A stretch of 64,000 nt of DNA, taken from the NCBI GenBank assembly GCA_034620365.1, contig JAQGEQ010000043.1, positions 496,001 to 560,000 on the forward strand. Direction: 5' to 3'. Both the position numbers and the translations under genes were made by a program. Under the pieces are notes generated by a model. That model saw nothing but the letters and a program-made list of their open reading frames with translations. It was not told the DNA's origin and did no database searches. This document shows, one piece after another, positions 38,701 through 51,756 of the stretch; within the stretch, counting starts at the first letter, position 1, and each line of letters starts with the position of its first letter. The DNA is from Pegea sp. RAD2-039 (Eukaryota; Chordata; Thaliacea; Salpida; Salpidae).

Positions 38701-39715
38701 CTAAATTAAGAAACAACAAAGCTTTTAAAAATTTCTTTAATATCCTGTTAAGAGAGAAAAATCACCTTTAGTTGCCGTTTAAAGTACATAAATAATTTTT
38801 TTGAGAAAAAAAATCTTTGCAAATAGTTACTCAAAAAATACTAAAATATGAACTTGCATAACCTGCTGATTTTTGTTGCATTTCGGAAAGCTTCTTCAGA
38901 AATTCTACTGATGCTATTTTCGTCTAGCAGCAAATCAGTAAGGTTGGTGAATCGGCTAAACATCTTAAAATCATGATAATCATTTATAACCATAAAAAGA
39001 GCTACCAACAAATATATTAATTGAATATTTGATTATATCTTTTCATTTATTGTTGGCAATATTTAATTTTGAAAGTATCAGAAGATCCTTTTACAGATAA
39101 ATTTAACTTCTTTCTGAAATTAAGCTTGCTAGATTGTTGGAACTTAGAATATAACATGAACGAAATAAGGCCGATAAAACTTTATAAGGAAATTTAAAAC
39201 TTTTATTCAATCTGACCGATAGGCCATATATCATATTATTAAAATCTAAATTAGAGCTAATTTACAACATATGCTGATATCTAGAATCTGATTTAATCAA
39301 ATAATATCTACTAAATGAAAATCTTTCTTACATATGCCTCCATGTAGAAAAGCTCGCTGTTTTTTATTCGAAGTAATGTTACGTTATTCGGTAAATTTTG
39401 AAAAATATTCAAATAGTTTGATTTTGAACAAGCCACATAATAACCAGACTGTCCAAAGTTCTGGCAACTGTTGACAAATTATTATGAATCATTAAGTGAA
39501 AGATTTTCTTAAATTAATTTATTTTCTCTTATTTTCTAGACATAACTTTTTTAAAAGTGTGTTTTTCTGAAAACTTTTATGAAATCATATTTGTATGAAG
39601 AATTGTTGAGACATTTTAATTGGTTGTTTGTATCTCACCTGCAGTTTTGAAGACATGAAAAGCTTCCAACTCGAATAAAGACAAATATGACGATCACCAA
39701 GTCAATTAAACTCAT
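35786..39715 (-). CDS. LRR-Ig-FN3 type I membrane protein
   Basis: Predicted cell-surface adhesion or receptor protein; no clear ortholog is recognised. Exons from the 5' end: 39639-39715, 39332-39467, 38863-38963, 37892-38421, 37668-37814, 37463-37518, 37231-37376, 37008-37101, 36557-36700, 35786-35986. Joined this way it is 543 residues. Order: signal peptide (1-18), Cys-rich LRR cap (CLQNCSCQNFGQSGYYVAC), four or five LRRs (LTDLLLDENSISRI, ISLAGNNLKEFPW, LTALDLTINHLTSL), a C-terminal LRR cap (CSCDTVAFAHRLL..W.......C........C), an Ig-like domain (FSCVVGN, then VICSVEDFSG), an FN3-like domain (LYSIKIN to GVCGEFVVQI), one helix (FFVMFIVGGFLLGLGVVPL) and a 30-residue basic tail with no signalling motif. 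The junction between the seventh and eighth exons is unsure: a donor at 37231 joined to 37101 keeps phase, and another choice retains YLQQIYEIVF and starts the next exon at 37091. Confidence 0.8.
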
Positions 39716-42700
39716 ACTTAACGAATATTAAACTACTTAAAATTAAAAAAATTCTTTAAAGTATATCAAAAAGTAACTTTTGTTTACATATTCCGCAATT
39801 TTTTTTAGCACTTAGCACTTTTGGTTTAAATCTCATGTAAAATTAGCAATTTGGAGCAGAGGAGCTGAACACTATAAAGACCTATAAAACTCCTCGGATA
39901 ATTGTACCAAACCAAAAACTTCGGTTCTTCTGACAAAACGTAGGTTTGGTGGTCGAAAGTGCTAAGGTGTCGCTAGTCTCTAGTAGATATCCTGATCCAA
40001 GTTTGCTCATAATTGAAGATATATTAATGCATATGCAAGAAATTGAATCAAATGTAATAAATGTCAAATCTGTTTTTTAGTCCCATTAAAATCTACTTTA
40101 AATTGCTGCTCTTGATTCTCATATTAAAAACTAAATTGTTGGCGATCTTATTTCAAGTTTCATTCTGATAGACAAATATAAATTTACCACTAATAACCAC
40201 ATTGAAGCTGTCTAATCTTTTTTTACAATATATTGAGTTCCTTGAAATAATTTCTACTGATCTACTATTAAAGTAAATTTTTACTTTTAGTTTAGCAACT
40301 TCAATGTAAAACTCAAACAAAAATCAACTGAGAACAACTAAAGTACCTTTCTTATGAATAACAAAAATATTTGGGAGTTTGATCTAAATTGAATGCGAGG
40401 TTTAAAAGCAGATTGAGTGATTTTCTTATCAACTTTTAACTTTCTTGTCTCAATAAAGTTAAGTCCATGTTTTATATAAATTCTTAAAACAAATCAAATA
40501 AAAACTAAAAGCTTCTTTTGCCAAATGAAAAAAATTTATCGATTTTCATGCAAAGTCAAAAGTTTTTTCTGAGATTTTATATGTTTGCTTTTATAACATA
40601 TTGTTAAATTGATTTTAATTATTTTTAGTTAAATTTATTCTAATAACGTCAGAGATTAAAAAACAGACACGATTTGTTCAATCGTTAATAAATATATTCG
40701 TGATCTAATAAAGTTCACCATCTAACTTTTGATATACAAACTAAGTAGCTGATATGTAAATAGTTTTTAACAAAAATATTTTTTAGTTTAGATTAGTAAA
40801 TATATTATTTTAGGGTTTAAATGCTTTTTAAGTCGGCTTTAAATTGCTTATAAGTCAATTATAGTTAAGTGTTTTTGCTATTTCTTTTTTCATGACACTA
40901 AAATACAAAAGATTTTGTTTTATTTTATATTTAAGTATAAATAATTAGAATATAAAAGTAAATAATTAAACTAAAATGTTGTTATCTAATCTTAATCTAA
41001 TAACAAAGTTAATTTAAACTGTCAACTTAATAATTATTTTAATAATTTGGATATATTTTCAGATATAATTTTTGATAAATCATTTTCGATAAATCAGTAA
41101 AATTTATTTCCTTAATAAATAATCCTCATTTAAAAAACCTCATATATAGCAATAAAACTTAGTTGAATATGAATCCATTGTTGAAAAACCATTTTACCCT
41201 AGATAAGCTTTAAAAAACTGATTTAAATTGATTTTAGCACTCAAAAAAACCTTTTATAAATAACAGAGAAAAGTGAAATAACACTTTATTTAACAGTTTA
41301 ATAATTCAAAATCTCTTACTACTTCTGTGAAGTATAGTGTTCTATCTGACCACTTAAAATAATAAAATGTGAATCACGCTTTTTTTGCAGTTTCATTAAA
41401 TATTCATTGTTTTTTTTTTGTTGTGATGCTTTTCTTTTTCTAGAGCTCTCAGTATCTCTCAACTTAAAAAATATTTGCTGGTTCCTAAATTATCATATTT
41501 TTGTTTAAATGAACAAAATCTTATATTTATATTTTACTCTTTCAAATATCATATTTATAGTTTATCAAAAAAAAAGAAACCCAATAGAGATTACCTATCA
41601 ATTTCTTAATTTAAATTTCATAATTAAAGGTTAAGTTATTTTATTTTAACACTAAAAATTGTCTTAAAAAATTTTACAATTTTTGATAAAATAAAGTTTG
41701 GTTCACCTTGGGTGTAGATAGATTTAAAAAATAAAATTTTATTAAAGTAAACAAGAAAGTTTTTCTTAAATTAAAACCATTCAAGCATTCCTTAGAAAAG
41801 TAAATAAATTTAAAAGTAATAAAATTTTTATTTCATTTTTGTTGCAAATTTTGTTGACTCATTATCAAATATTTTAATCACAACGTAATACATGAAGATA
41901 AAAAAACGAATATTCATTCTAATCACAAATAAATAATTTTAAATTTATTTGTGAAAGGTAATTATTTGATGTTTTAAAACCTTTTCATATCTAAAAATTC
42001 AACATCACTAATACTAAAACACCATTTTTCATCATTATATTCCCTAAAGTTCTGAGTTTTATTTTTTAGTAAATATTTCGAAACTATTTTATTATTGAAA
42101 TTTCAACTACAACAGTTTAATTTTATATTATTGTCTCTATAGAAAACTAGAATTAGTCAATAAATTTGCTAATAGCATCCATTGTGGTATCTTTATCACT
42201 TGTATGAGTAACAAGTATTCAACCTCTTATTGCTTGAATATTTTTAGAAGTATTATGTTCCTAAGACTCTTCTTGTTGACTCGAGAAAATCAGGCAACTG
42301 CTTTTGGGCTTCGTTGATTTACAAATCTAAATGCTTGATTTATTTCATTTACAAATATGTGTTATTCGCTTAGTAGTGACTAGAGTTATGGATGATTTAT
42401 TCGGTAAGAAAGGAAGTGAAAGATTAGAAGAAGAAGAAGATTCAGAGAGAAAACTACTAGCAAAATTTGATAAAATTCCTTTTGATTTTTTTTAATTTTG
42501 TGAGAGACTAAAAAGACAATTTAGGTCTGAAAGTAATAAGTTTCATTTTTAAAGAACTAAAAAGTTATTTACATAAATAGTAAACTATATAAAATTGTGC
42601 TTATATAAACATCGCTCAGGATAGTTTCCAAGTAGTGATACTATTTTTAGATTTGCCTATCAAGAAATCTACGAAAATTTTCGTAATTTGTTTTATCTAG

Positions 42701-43421
42701 GATCTTATTTTAGAGTTAGACTTTAAGATGTCTTGTCTGAAATAATAAGAAGATTATAGAAAACCAGATTTACGGAAAATTATTTGATTGACAGAAGTAG
42801 AAATAACATTTTTTAAACCATTTAATGCTATTCATCTAGTCCTCATTTTTATTTGATATTTTTGAGTTTACTACACTGCTGTACAACAGCTCTATCCATT
42901 TTTTTCTTTATCTTGAATGAAAATAGCCTGGAGATACATTAGTATTTGGTGCTTTCTAGTCATTTAGCACAGTCAGATGTAATAGAAGTCAGTTCTTAAA
43001 AACTTTTCTAGCTCTTACTACCTTTAGTCAAGAAAGTGTTCAAGATTGAACCATATTTTAAGGTTCATTTAAAAAGCATTCATCAACAAGTTTATATTTG
43101 TGCTCATGAAAGAGTATATCAAGTTTACATTGTTTGAAGTTAAACGAAGTTTTTTTTGTAATCTTTTAATATTTATGTGCATAATTAGTATAAATAATTA
43201 GTTTTGGTGAATTAATTGACTTTAACCAGATATGAATAAAAATAAATCAGCATTATAAACTTCATTTAGTTGAAACCTTGTTCAATTCTCGTTGAAAATC
43301 AACTAACTTACCTCTTTTAAGCAACATAAGAATTAAAAACAAAAGTAGAAAAAAATACACTTTAAAAAATTGATTTTGTTTTATATCGTCTATATAGAAC
43401 AAATGTCTACAAATTCCAAAA
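39716..43421. other. Intergenic region between divergent receptor genes
   Basis: Separates two cell-surface genes transcribed away from each other, so it should hold both promoters. It is very AT-rich. A block at 39840-40080 is slightly richer in GC and gives a 61-codon minus-strand frame without family likeness. An AGAAGAAGAAGA stretch lies near 42425. No named element. Confidence 0.4.
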
Positions 43422-46400
43422 ATGTATTTAAGATTTTACTTCTTAGTTGTTATTGTTATACTCAGTCAAGTTGAAAATACAACCAGTACAGACAGAATCA
43501 CTGTTCTTAGCGGTGCTACGGTTTACCTACATTGCAACTGTAAACAACCCGTTATGTGGTACTGGAATAATAACGTGAGTAGTAATGTGCTATTATTTTA
43601 ACAGTTATTTCAAATATATCAAAAAGTGTGTATAAAAAACCTTGTCGATTTTTATTAGTTGTTTAACATATATAAGGCATGGTGATGTTTCTGCATTAAC
43701 TTAAAATATATTTTAATTTTTCACAGACCTTAAAGCAAAACATTTCGAGAGAATCGAATGATGCAGCCAGTTCTCATGTAGACTTATTTAGTAAAAATAC
43801 AAATAATATTGATAATAAAAATCAAAACAAAAATATCTTGAAAATCGAAAACTTTAGCCACGAAAAAAATGGTGTTTATACTTGCTTTGAAATTGATGAA
43901 AGTGGCAAAAGAAGTAAATTTATAAACTCAACAATTATTGAAACTCAAGGTTTGTTCAATCTTCTTAGTAATTATGTTTAGAAATTATTCAATTAGCGTC
44001 ATATTTTTTAAAAGAGCAAATAATAAGTAAAGTTTAAAACTGATATTCAATCAGATTAGTTTCTCCTTATACTTCTATTTAAAAGTTGCTAAGTTTCAAA
44101 TCGATCTTAATATAAAATATTTAAAATAGTTTTCTATTTACCACGAAATACTGATTAATTTTAATACACTGATTTTTTTTCGAACAGCTTCGCCTCCTAT
44201 ACCAATGTTCAAAGGTACTAAATGCTTAGTCTGGTCAAACCTTAGTCAATGCGAATGTCATTATAAAAAAATGGAAAATTTTTATTATAATGACAATTAT
44301 GAATGTATTTTTGTCTCGTAAGAAAAATAGAAAAACCAATTGATTAGTTTACTTAATCACTTATGTTTTAGAGGTGCTCTACCAGAATTAAAGAAAAGAG
44401 TTAACATTTGCAAGAATCAAACCCAATATACAAATTTCACATTAGCACAAGATCAAGAAGACATGTTTGTGTGTACCCACGAAATTTCAGACACAATTGT
44501 ACCCTTAGTAAACCCACCAAACTTTCTTATTGCTGGAATAGTTTTAGTAAACCAGTTTGGGTGTTATAATTTTTCCAATATTTTTCGGGTATATCAAAAT
44601 AGTAAGTATATTTTAGTAAAATTAACAATAAGTATTTCATTTGCTGATTCTATGTGTTTAGTTGTTGGAGTTGTTCCACAAATTACAGAAGCGAAAGCAA
44701 TTTCGCATCATCAGATCGAAATTTCATGGAAAGACTCGATTTCACAAATATTCACTCCTGCATACTTAATTTTAGTCAGAACTCATCCTAACCTAAACTT
44801 TGAGGTTAGTTTTCAGCTTTATTTCAATTGATGTTTTGTTTAAATAACTAAATAATAAACAAATGTAAAGTATTTGTAAATATTTAAAAACTAAATAGTT
44901 TTGTGTATGATGTATACTGTTTTATATACTGTTAGGTTTTATTTTATTGCTATTGAGTTCTGATAACTTTCTTTCCTGGCTGTGTAGAAAACATACACTT
45001 ATATAATGGATAACAAGAACGGTTTTAATCGATCTTATATTGTTGGTAACTTACAACCCAGCACTCCATATGTTGTTTCGATTCAAAGTAAAGTTTTAGA
45101 TACCCGTGAATATTTAAGTGAATTTGGTGAACTTTCTGAGCAAGTAACTGTCAAAACTTTAGATAAAAGTAAGTATTTAAACAAAAGATAGTTTGTCTGA
45201 AATTAAAGCAATTGTTCTCTTTCCAGCTATCTCCCTAATCCTTATAAATTATGAAAGCTTTATATAAATTGATCAGCTGATAAAATTGAGTGAATAATTT
45301 CTAAAGATTCATGAATCATTATTCTAGAAAATTTTAATTGTTGCTTTTTAACTGAATCCATGTAGTTTTGTTTTTAATTAACTTTTTTTTTCAAAATTTT
45401 GCTAAAAGCTTGACTATGCATCTAAACTTTATATCTTTTTTCGAGTTAAAACCAACTGTTTTTTTTTATTTAAAGCACCAATTTTGTTTTCAATTTCAAT
45501 GAGTTGAAGAATAAATACATTTATAAAATTTTAAACATAAAAAAATTCTCAAAAATTTACAAAATTTGATTCCAATTTTAGTTCCAGAAGAGACATTTAA
45601 GTTTGTCAACTTGCTGTGCCGAATGAGCTATAAGAACTCAACTTCAATATTTGTTTGGATAAAAATAATATGGCAAAGTAACATAAGTAATGATACAATG
45701 CAAAATTACAAGCTTTCGTACAAAAAAAATGACAAGAAGCAAAAAGTTTGTGATTAGTATTTATTATTATTTGTCTTCGTTAATGTGTTTTTAATAGGTA
45801 TTTTGTACAGATAGTACTGAATATTAATATAAAGTAAATAAAATCTGGAATGCAAGCTTGTTATGATGCAAAACTGTGTAAGGTTCTATTTACAAATTAA
45901 GTAATTTTTTCAGGAAGTTTTGTTACCGGAATTTAAGGTGACAGAAACATTTTCAGACATTTCTGAAACAAACAGTAACTTTACTCTAGAAGGAGAAATT
46001 TGTAATAATTCAGGCTGCTCAGAAACTGATAGCTTCAATTTCAATACTATTCACAGTAAGAACGTTTAAGCATAAATCAAAAGTATTTTACCCTTTTTTC
46101 AACAACCAACATAATTTACAACAGAGTATTCAATAACATCAAGTTCTATAAATTTGCTAAGCCTAAGTGATAGTGTTTTCAACGTCTCAATTAAAGTTAA
46201 TCCAAGTAGCAAGAATGGGCTACCTAAAGCATGTATGCTATACTTAATCAAATCTTATAAGTAAGCTGATTTTTCCGTTTATCTAAATATAAATGTTAGA
46301 ATTAATCTATGAAACTTTTAAAATCATTTTTTCAGGTTTAAAAAGCTGAACAATGAAACCATTATTTCAGCAATTAACGAGAAAAGTATTTTGTACAAGA

Positions 46401-49180
46401 AAATATTTAGCTGCCAATCAATCAATCTAAATAGTTTTCAAATTTATCACACTGTTTCAAGTTGCTTTAATTATTATGCTGTTATAACCACCAACTACAT
46501 AACAACAAAAACCAATTTTGAAACAATTTCTAGTTTCAGTAAACCTTTTACAGGTAAGAAAATAAATTTCAATTATTGATTTAATAATATTTTACTTTAA
46601 AGGAAATTTTATATTATTCATTACATCAAAGAACTTTTTATATAGTTTGATGCTATTATGTATACACATTAATATGACATTTCATTTTTTTATCAGCACA
46701 TCAAAGCTTTTTCTTTCCACGAATAACTGATGCAAAAGTTCTGTTTTATGTAAATAATAAAGTTTTAGTGACATGGAGGTATGAGTTTTGTTCTGAGCTT
46801 GAACAACTTGGTATGAAACTTGTTCTTTTCTACAAAGCTGCAACTATGTTAGATTCAAGTCAAAACAAAACACAAATTAATCAAAACGTAAGTAGTATTT
46901 TATCAGAAACTACTGATAACAGCCAGATAGGATTTCTAATTTATATCTAATATAATAATAGATTAAAACTCACCATTTATAAAGTATTTTTATACCATTT
47001 TATAAGGTTATCATTTTTATGCATAACATTTAAAGTATAACAATTGACCAATAACTATTTAAACAAAGCAAAACTAGAAGCTTCATTAATATGAGCTTTT
47101 GTACACAAATTACGTAAATTAAATTAAAATCAAAATGATCAGTAAAGCACATAAACAATTTCATTAATTTATAAACAAAACAATCTCTTGTTATTGTTTA
47201 TCATAATTAATTCAAACAAAAGTTTAACATTATCTGGGTCATTTCCAAGCAATTTATTATCAACTAATTACAAAATTAAGGGCGATTTATCTTTTTAGAA
47301 TGTAAACTGTATAAACCAACAAATAGTTCTTGATGTTGTATTAATTGAAGCAGTTGAGTATCAATTCTACCTTGCTAAGTGTTGTGGTTCAAACTTACCA
47401 TACCAACATTGTCAGCAAATCTCTGAAACCATTTATCTTACAAAAATTGGTGAAGCAGGTAAAATCTTGTTAATTTTTTATTTAATCTATTTCTTTGTAA
47501 AGCCCTAAAAATATATTGAAAACGTAAAAAGTTTTTTTATTCTAACGTTTTTATTTTTCCAGAAATAATAATAGAGTATTTTCATTTAGAGATCTAAAAC
47601 AATCTGATCTTTGAAACTTATAAAAATTTAAGAATAAAATTTCTTTTTTTTTACAGTTTTTAGATTATACGCTTCCAAAAAATCTACTAATTTTCTTTAT
47701 TTTTTGACAGATAAGAAAATCTCTATACTACTGATTTTTTCTGTAACGTTGATATTTCTTTTTCTCTGTTTCTTTATCGTATTAGGAATAAAAAATCGTA
47801 AACAAATTGTCAAATATGTTCAGCAACTTATAATTCCTTTATCACCTAAGCCACTGTTACTGGTAGACTTAAATTCAAGCAACAACCAATGTAGAGAGGT
47901 AGTGGATATAGAAACTGTTCATGAGATTGAAAGCTGCCGGTGGGTTTTCTAATTCCTTTTATTTGATTCTTACAGATCAGTTCGTAGATAATTAAATTTA
48001 TCTTTAGTTTTGTGATCGAATGTTATAGTAATTAAATTGTTTTAACTTTAAAATCTGACACCGTTTTTATATGGTATAAATGTGTTCACTATAAAGATTG
48101 CAACCAGAAATTTAATTAACTTTTCAGAAATCTTATATTTTTCTTGTAAATTACATTTAATCTGACAAACAGTTTGAAGGATTTCTCTGTTATTTTAACC
48201 GTCAGCTTTTAATCTTTTCTGTAATACATTTTTAAAAGTATTTTGATCTAGTGTTACGTAGTTTGTTATGTGCTTTTAGATTAAAATATGTAAAGTGTTC
48301 ATCGCTCTTCATGTTATTTATCAAATTTATCTACAGAGAAATTTTTATCCAACCACAAACGAGTACAGATGAAGATGTCCCGTATGCTTCTAACTATATT
48401 TCAGCATCAAAGATAACAGATTTCCAAGAAAGTCAAGGGTATGGTGACGAAACTGGAGCATTTACACAACCATTCAAACTAGAAAATGAAATGCAAGACT
48501 TGATACCGTGAGTTTCATTGTTACAACTAATCTTTTACTCTCTTATATCATACTTATAAAAGATAATCAAAAGTTTTTTTGCAAATTTTTATATTTTTCA
48601 ACACAATAAATTCTAATCTAATAAGGCTTTAATTTTTAACTGTAAACTATATTTTTAGAAATCTTCATCTGACATTACTTAACCAAGAGCCAAGGTTTGT
48701 TTGTAATTATTTTGTTAAAATTAATAAAAATTTTATTCATAACTTAACAAATATTAGATGTTGAGCTCAGTTTAAAATTGAGAATTACATTTCAGTGAAC
48801 AAACCGATTTATTATCCTGTAATTTACATAAAAACGATCCAAATACTAAGGTAAGTTGCTAATTTGATCAATCACGTAAATCGTGATTTTAATTTATAAA
48901 AAAAGCCTTTATTATTATGTTGGTATAAAAATATGTATATGAATTTATTAAATAATGATCTATTTAAAAGCTTGTTTTAGAGCAAAGATTTATTGCTATT
49001 TGTATAAATTATTTTTATATTTGACAGATTACAAAAATGTCACTTTGTCCTTCATTTCAAAGTGAAGATCAGTATTCTTTAAATGAATTAAAAGATTTAT
49101 GTGGATTGAGCACAGTGTCTACATCTTCATCAATTCAAAAAAATAATGATGGATATAATAACTTTACAGACTTAAATTAA
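43422..49180 (+). CDS. Type I cytokine receptor, gp130/Domeless-like
   Basis: Predicted JAK/STAT-pathway receptor. Seventeen exons: 43422-43574, 43727-43949, 44188-44317, 44372-44601, 44662-44804, 44988-45168, 45582-45745, 45914-46055, 46125-46260, 46336-46553, 46697-46887, 47299-47458, 47711-47939, 48337-48507, 48659-48694, 48796-48850, 49028-49180. All phases agree, giving 904 residues (gp130 has 918). Order: signal peptide (1-18); Ig-like domain (about 22-122, GATVYLHC and GVYTCFE); cytokine-receptor module, first half 126-243 with C138, C147, C149, C165, C182, C203 and second half 246-350 with IEISW and FGELS at 339-343 where WSXWS is usual; three FN3-like domains (354-690); helix 694-717; proline motif IPLSPKP (732-738) resembling Box 1; 160-residue tail. 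The only YxxQ motif (Y726-Q729) lies before Box 1. An ATG at 43403 is in a frame that stops early. Confidence 0.85.
47711..47830 (+). other. Transmembrane segment and Box 1-like motif of the cytokine receptor
   Basis: Part of exon 13. It encodes about 24 hydrophobic residues (ISILLIFSVTLIFLFLCFF and on), then a basic stop-transfer stretch KNRKQIVK, the tetrapeptide YVQQ and a proline run (LIIPLSPKPLL). In gp130-type receptors a proline-rich Box 1 just inside the membrane docks the JAK FERM domain; the spacing of about 15 residues here fits. Confidence 0.65.
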
Positions 49181-49684
49181 GTTATTAACAAAGTTAAATG
49201 AATAGAATGTAATGATCTCTTCTAAAAGTTTAACTTTTATATTTTTTACTTTCTTAAATGCATTCAAAATGTTCCTTTCGTTATAAATTTACTTTACCTG
49301 CTTTGAAGTACTATTTACAACTAAAAATCAGATATAGTATTTACCTTTTGGTCAACTAAATATTTTCTTATGATCTTTTTAATTAAAAAATAAAAGTTTT
49401 AATGTTTAGGTGGTTTTTAACAAGAAAACTTTATTAAAAAATGAGTTTCTAAACAAACTTTTTTAAATTTTGTAAAAGGATTAATCATTAAATCCAAATA
49501 AAAACTATTTGTTTTTGTAGAAAAAATAACATGAAAAATTGGAATTTCTATTAAATTAATTTTTCGTTTTAAACATTTTATTCATTTTTTAACAATTTTT
49601 TTATTCGATTTATCTAAAGTAACTTTTAATTACATAAATTAAATATCTAAAGCCATTAAATATAAAGAAAAAAAACTTTAAACT
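49181..49684. other. 3' flank of the cytokine receptor gene
   Basis: AT-rich, with several AATAAA-like words (for example near 49390 and 49498) that could serve as polyadenylation signals. No other feature is seen. Confidence 0.4.
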
Positions 49685-49945
49685 AAACATAATGTCACTT
49701 TATAGTCTGTCCTCTTCTTTAATAAAGTTTTCACGTGTCTCCAGATGCTTGAGATCCAGGTTTCCAGATATTGACCTTCTTGTTAGTTTTTGCCCCAATA
49801 CCCAAGGAAAAGACGTTGATTAGTGATGGTTTAAAAACGGCCGAAATTTCTCCTCATGTCAACCTTCTCTGCTGTTGAGGAGTTGACATGATAATTACCT
49901 TCTTTCATTAGACATGTGTACCTGTGCAGATGCAGCTGTAAATGC
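49685..49945. other. GC-richer island with an inverted repeat
   Basis: About 260 bases with noticeably more G+C than the flanks. It contains a perfect 9-bp inverted repeat, CATGTCAAC (49855-49863) and GTTGACATG (49882-49890), around an 18-base loop. Neither strand gives a long frame. It might be a non-coding RNA, an unrecognised repeat or a fossil exon; nothing here decides which. Confidence 0.35.
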
Positions 49946-51756
49946 AATAAATAATTATATAGATCATTATAAAATCAACTACATGAATTAAATATCTAAA
50001 GTATTGTTAAGTATTAAAAAATATAAAGCATTTAAAATCAAAATTCATTGAATTATATAGCCTAGAGTAGATTTGTGAATAAAATTCTTATAAAAATTGT
50101 TTAATAAACTTTGTTGCTTTTCGAAGAAAAGATATTAAATTAAATAAAAGTTTTTTTATAAAGTATATATTATTTATTTTCATTTTTTCGAAAATTTTAA
50201 TCTTAAAATTGGTTTCTTTTGTACTCACACAATTATCTATTCAATCTTTTATAAACTTTCATTTGTTCCTTTTAGTCAAAATTAAAGCTGTTTTACTCAC
50301 ATTGTAAATTTGTATTTGTTGTATTACAACAACTACATTTCGACTTTGAGCAGTTTGAACTTAAATAACAGACATGGGGTAGACTTATATTGACCTAAAA
50401 CAGTTCCTTTAAACTTCTCTAAAATATTTTTAATAGAGTTTCTTAAATAATTAAGATAATGATAATTTTATATTTATAATTTTATAAATATTTATAATTT
50501 TATTATCTTTAGCTAAACAAAACCGTCTTTCTAGACGGAAAACTGTTTATAAAATTATAAAAATAGTTTTACATACAATTACTTAACAAACAATTTTGTA
50601 TGATTTTGCTGTTTTATTCTATCGGATACTAATTTAAATGAAAATTAAAGTTATTTTTGTCAAAGCTTAAATAATTTATAAAGTATCAGTTTTCCTCAGT
50701 TTGTATGAATATTTTAGTATTGGTAATAATACTTAAACATAAAAAATATCTAAAAAAAATGTCTTCTGATTAAACACCAAACTAATCAGAAGTTCTATGG
50801 ATAAAGATTTTTTATAAAAATCATAAATCTGTTACATTTCTTTTGACCTACCTTAAGTTGATTAATTAACTTAATTTGACCTTGAGTTAATTTTCAATAA
50901 AACTTTTAGTGGACAGCTGAATCTTATTATCAATTGCTCATTGCTAGCACTTAATGCTTAATTAAAAATTTTAATTGAATAGTGGGTTTTTAATATTACA
51001 GTTCATAAGCTTTTTAAAAGCAATTGTTTGAAGCTTTGGTTTATCTTATCAATCTTATAAAGTCTCTAACAATTTTCTTTTATTTCATAATTAACTATTT
51101 TTTACATTACTTCAAAATGTTTCTATAACTCATTTACAATAGAGCTTTAAAAAAAGGAGTATCTAGTTATTAAACATTAATGATATTCTATCATTTTTAT
51201 ACTTTCCAGCAAAACTAGTTTTGTGCTTTATACCAGTAAAGCTGTATAAAAAAAATCAAGACATAAGTTGAAAAATATTAAATTTTTCAGCTTACAAACT
51301 TTTTTATTAATTTTTTTTAATAAAATTTACTCTTATATGATTTTCATTAAATGTCGTTAACAAAAATTTAAAAATACAAAATAAAAAAGTTTCACAGATA
51401 AATTGACATCTTATCTTTTTTTACATCTTACAACAATATTACTTTAAAATGAAATGGGTTAGGGTAAACTGCCTTCTAAAAGTTTGTTTAAGGTGAAACT
51501 TATCTACCGAATAAACTTAAACATAACATGTGAAAAGTTTGAAAAAGAATTTTGAATAAACAAGATATCAAAGTTTGTTATCTTTAAAAAAGATTTAAAC
51601 TCAATGGAAATGAAAATCAATTTAAAAGTTGCAAATACTAAAGTCTTAGAGGGAAATTTTTTTCACGAGAGTTTAATAAAAAAAAAGCAATGAAAAAAGA
51701 TCAAAGATTAAAAGAAAAATTGTTACAGTTTGAACAAGGCAGCAGAAAAAATACTT
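49946..51756. other. Intergenic AT-rich sequence
   Basis: No supported gene or repeat family. The right end contains the presumed 3' UTR of the first calpain (minus strand). Confidence 0.4.

Noticed and set aside
43403..43474. ATG at 43403 as the receptor start
   Set aside because: That frame stops after about 23 codons. The ATG at 43422 in another frame gives a signal peptide and stays open to the splice donor at 43575.
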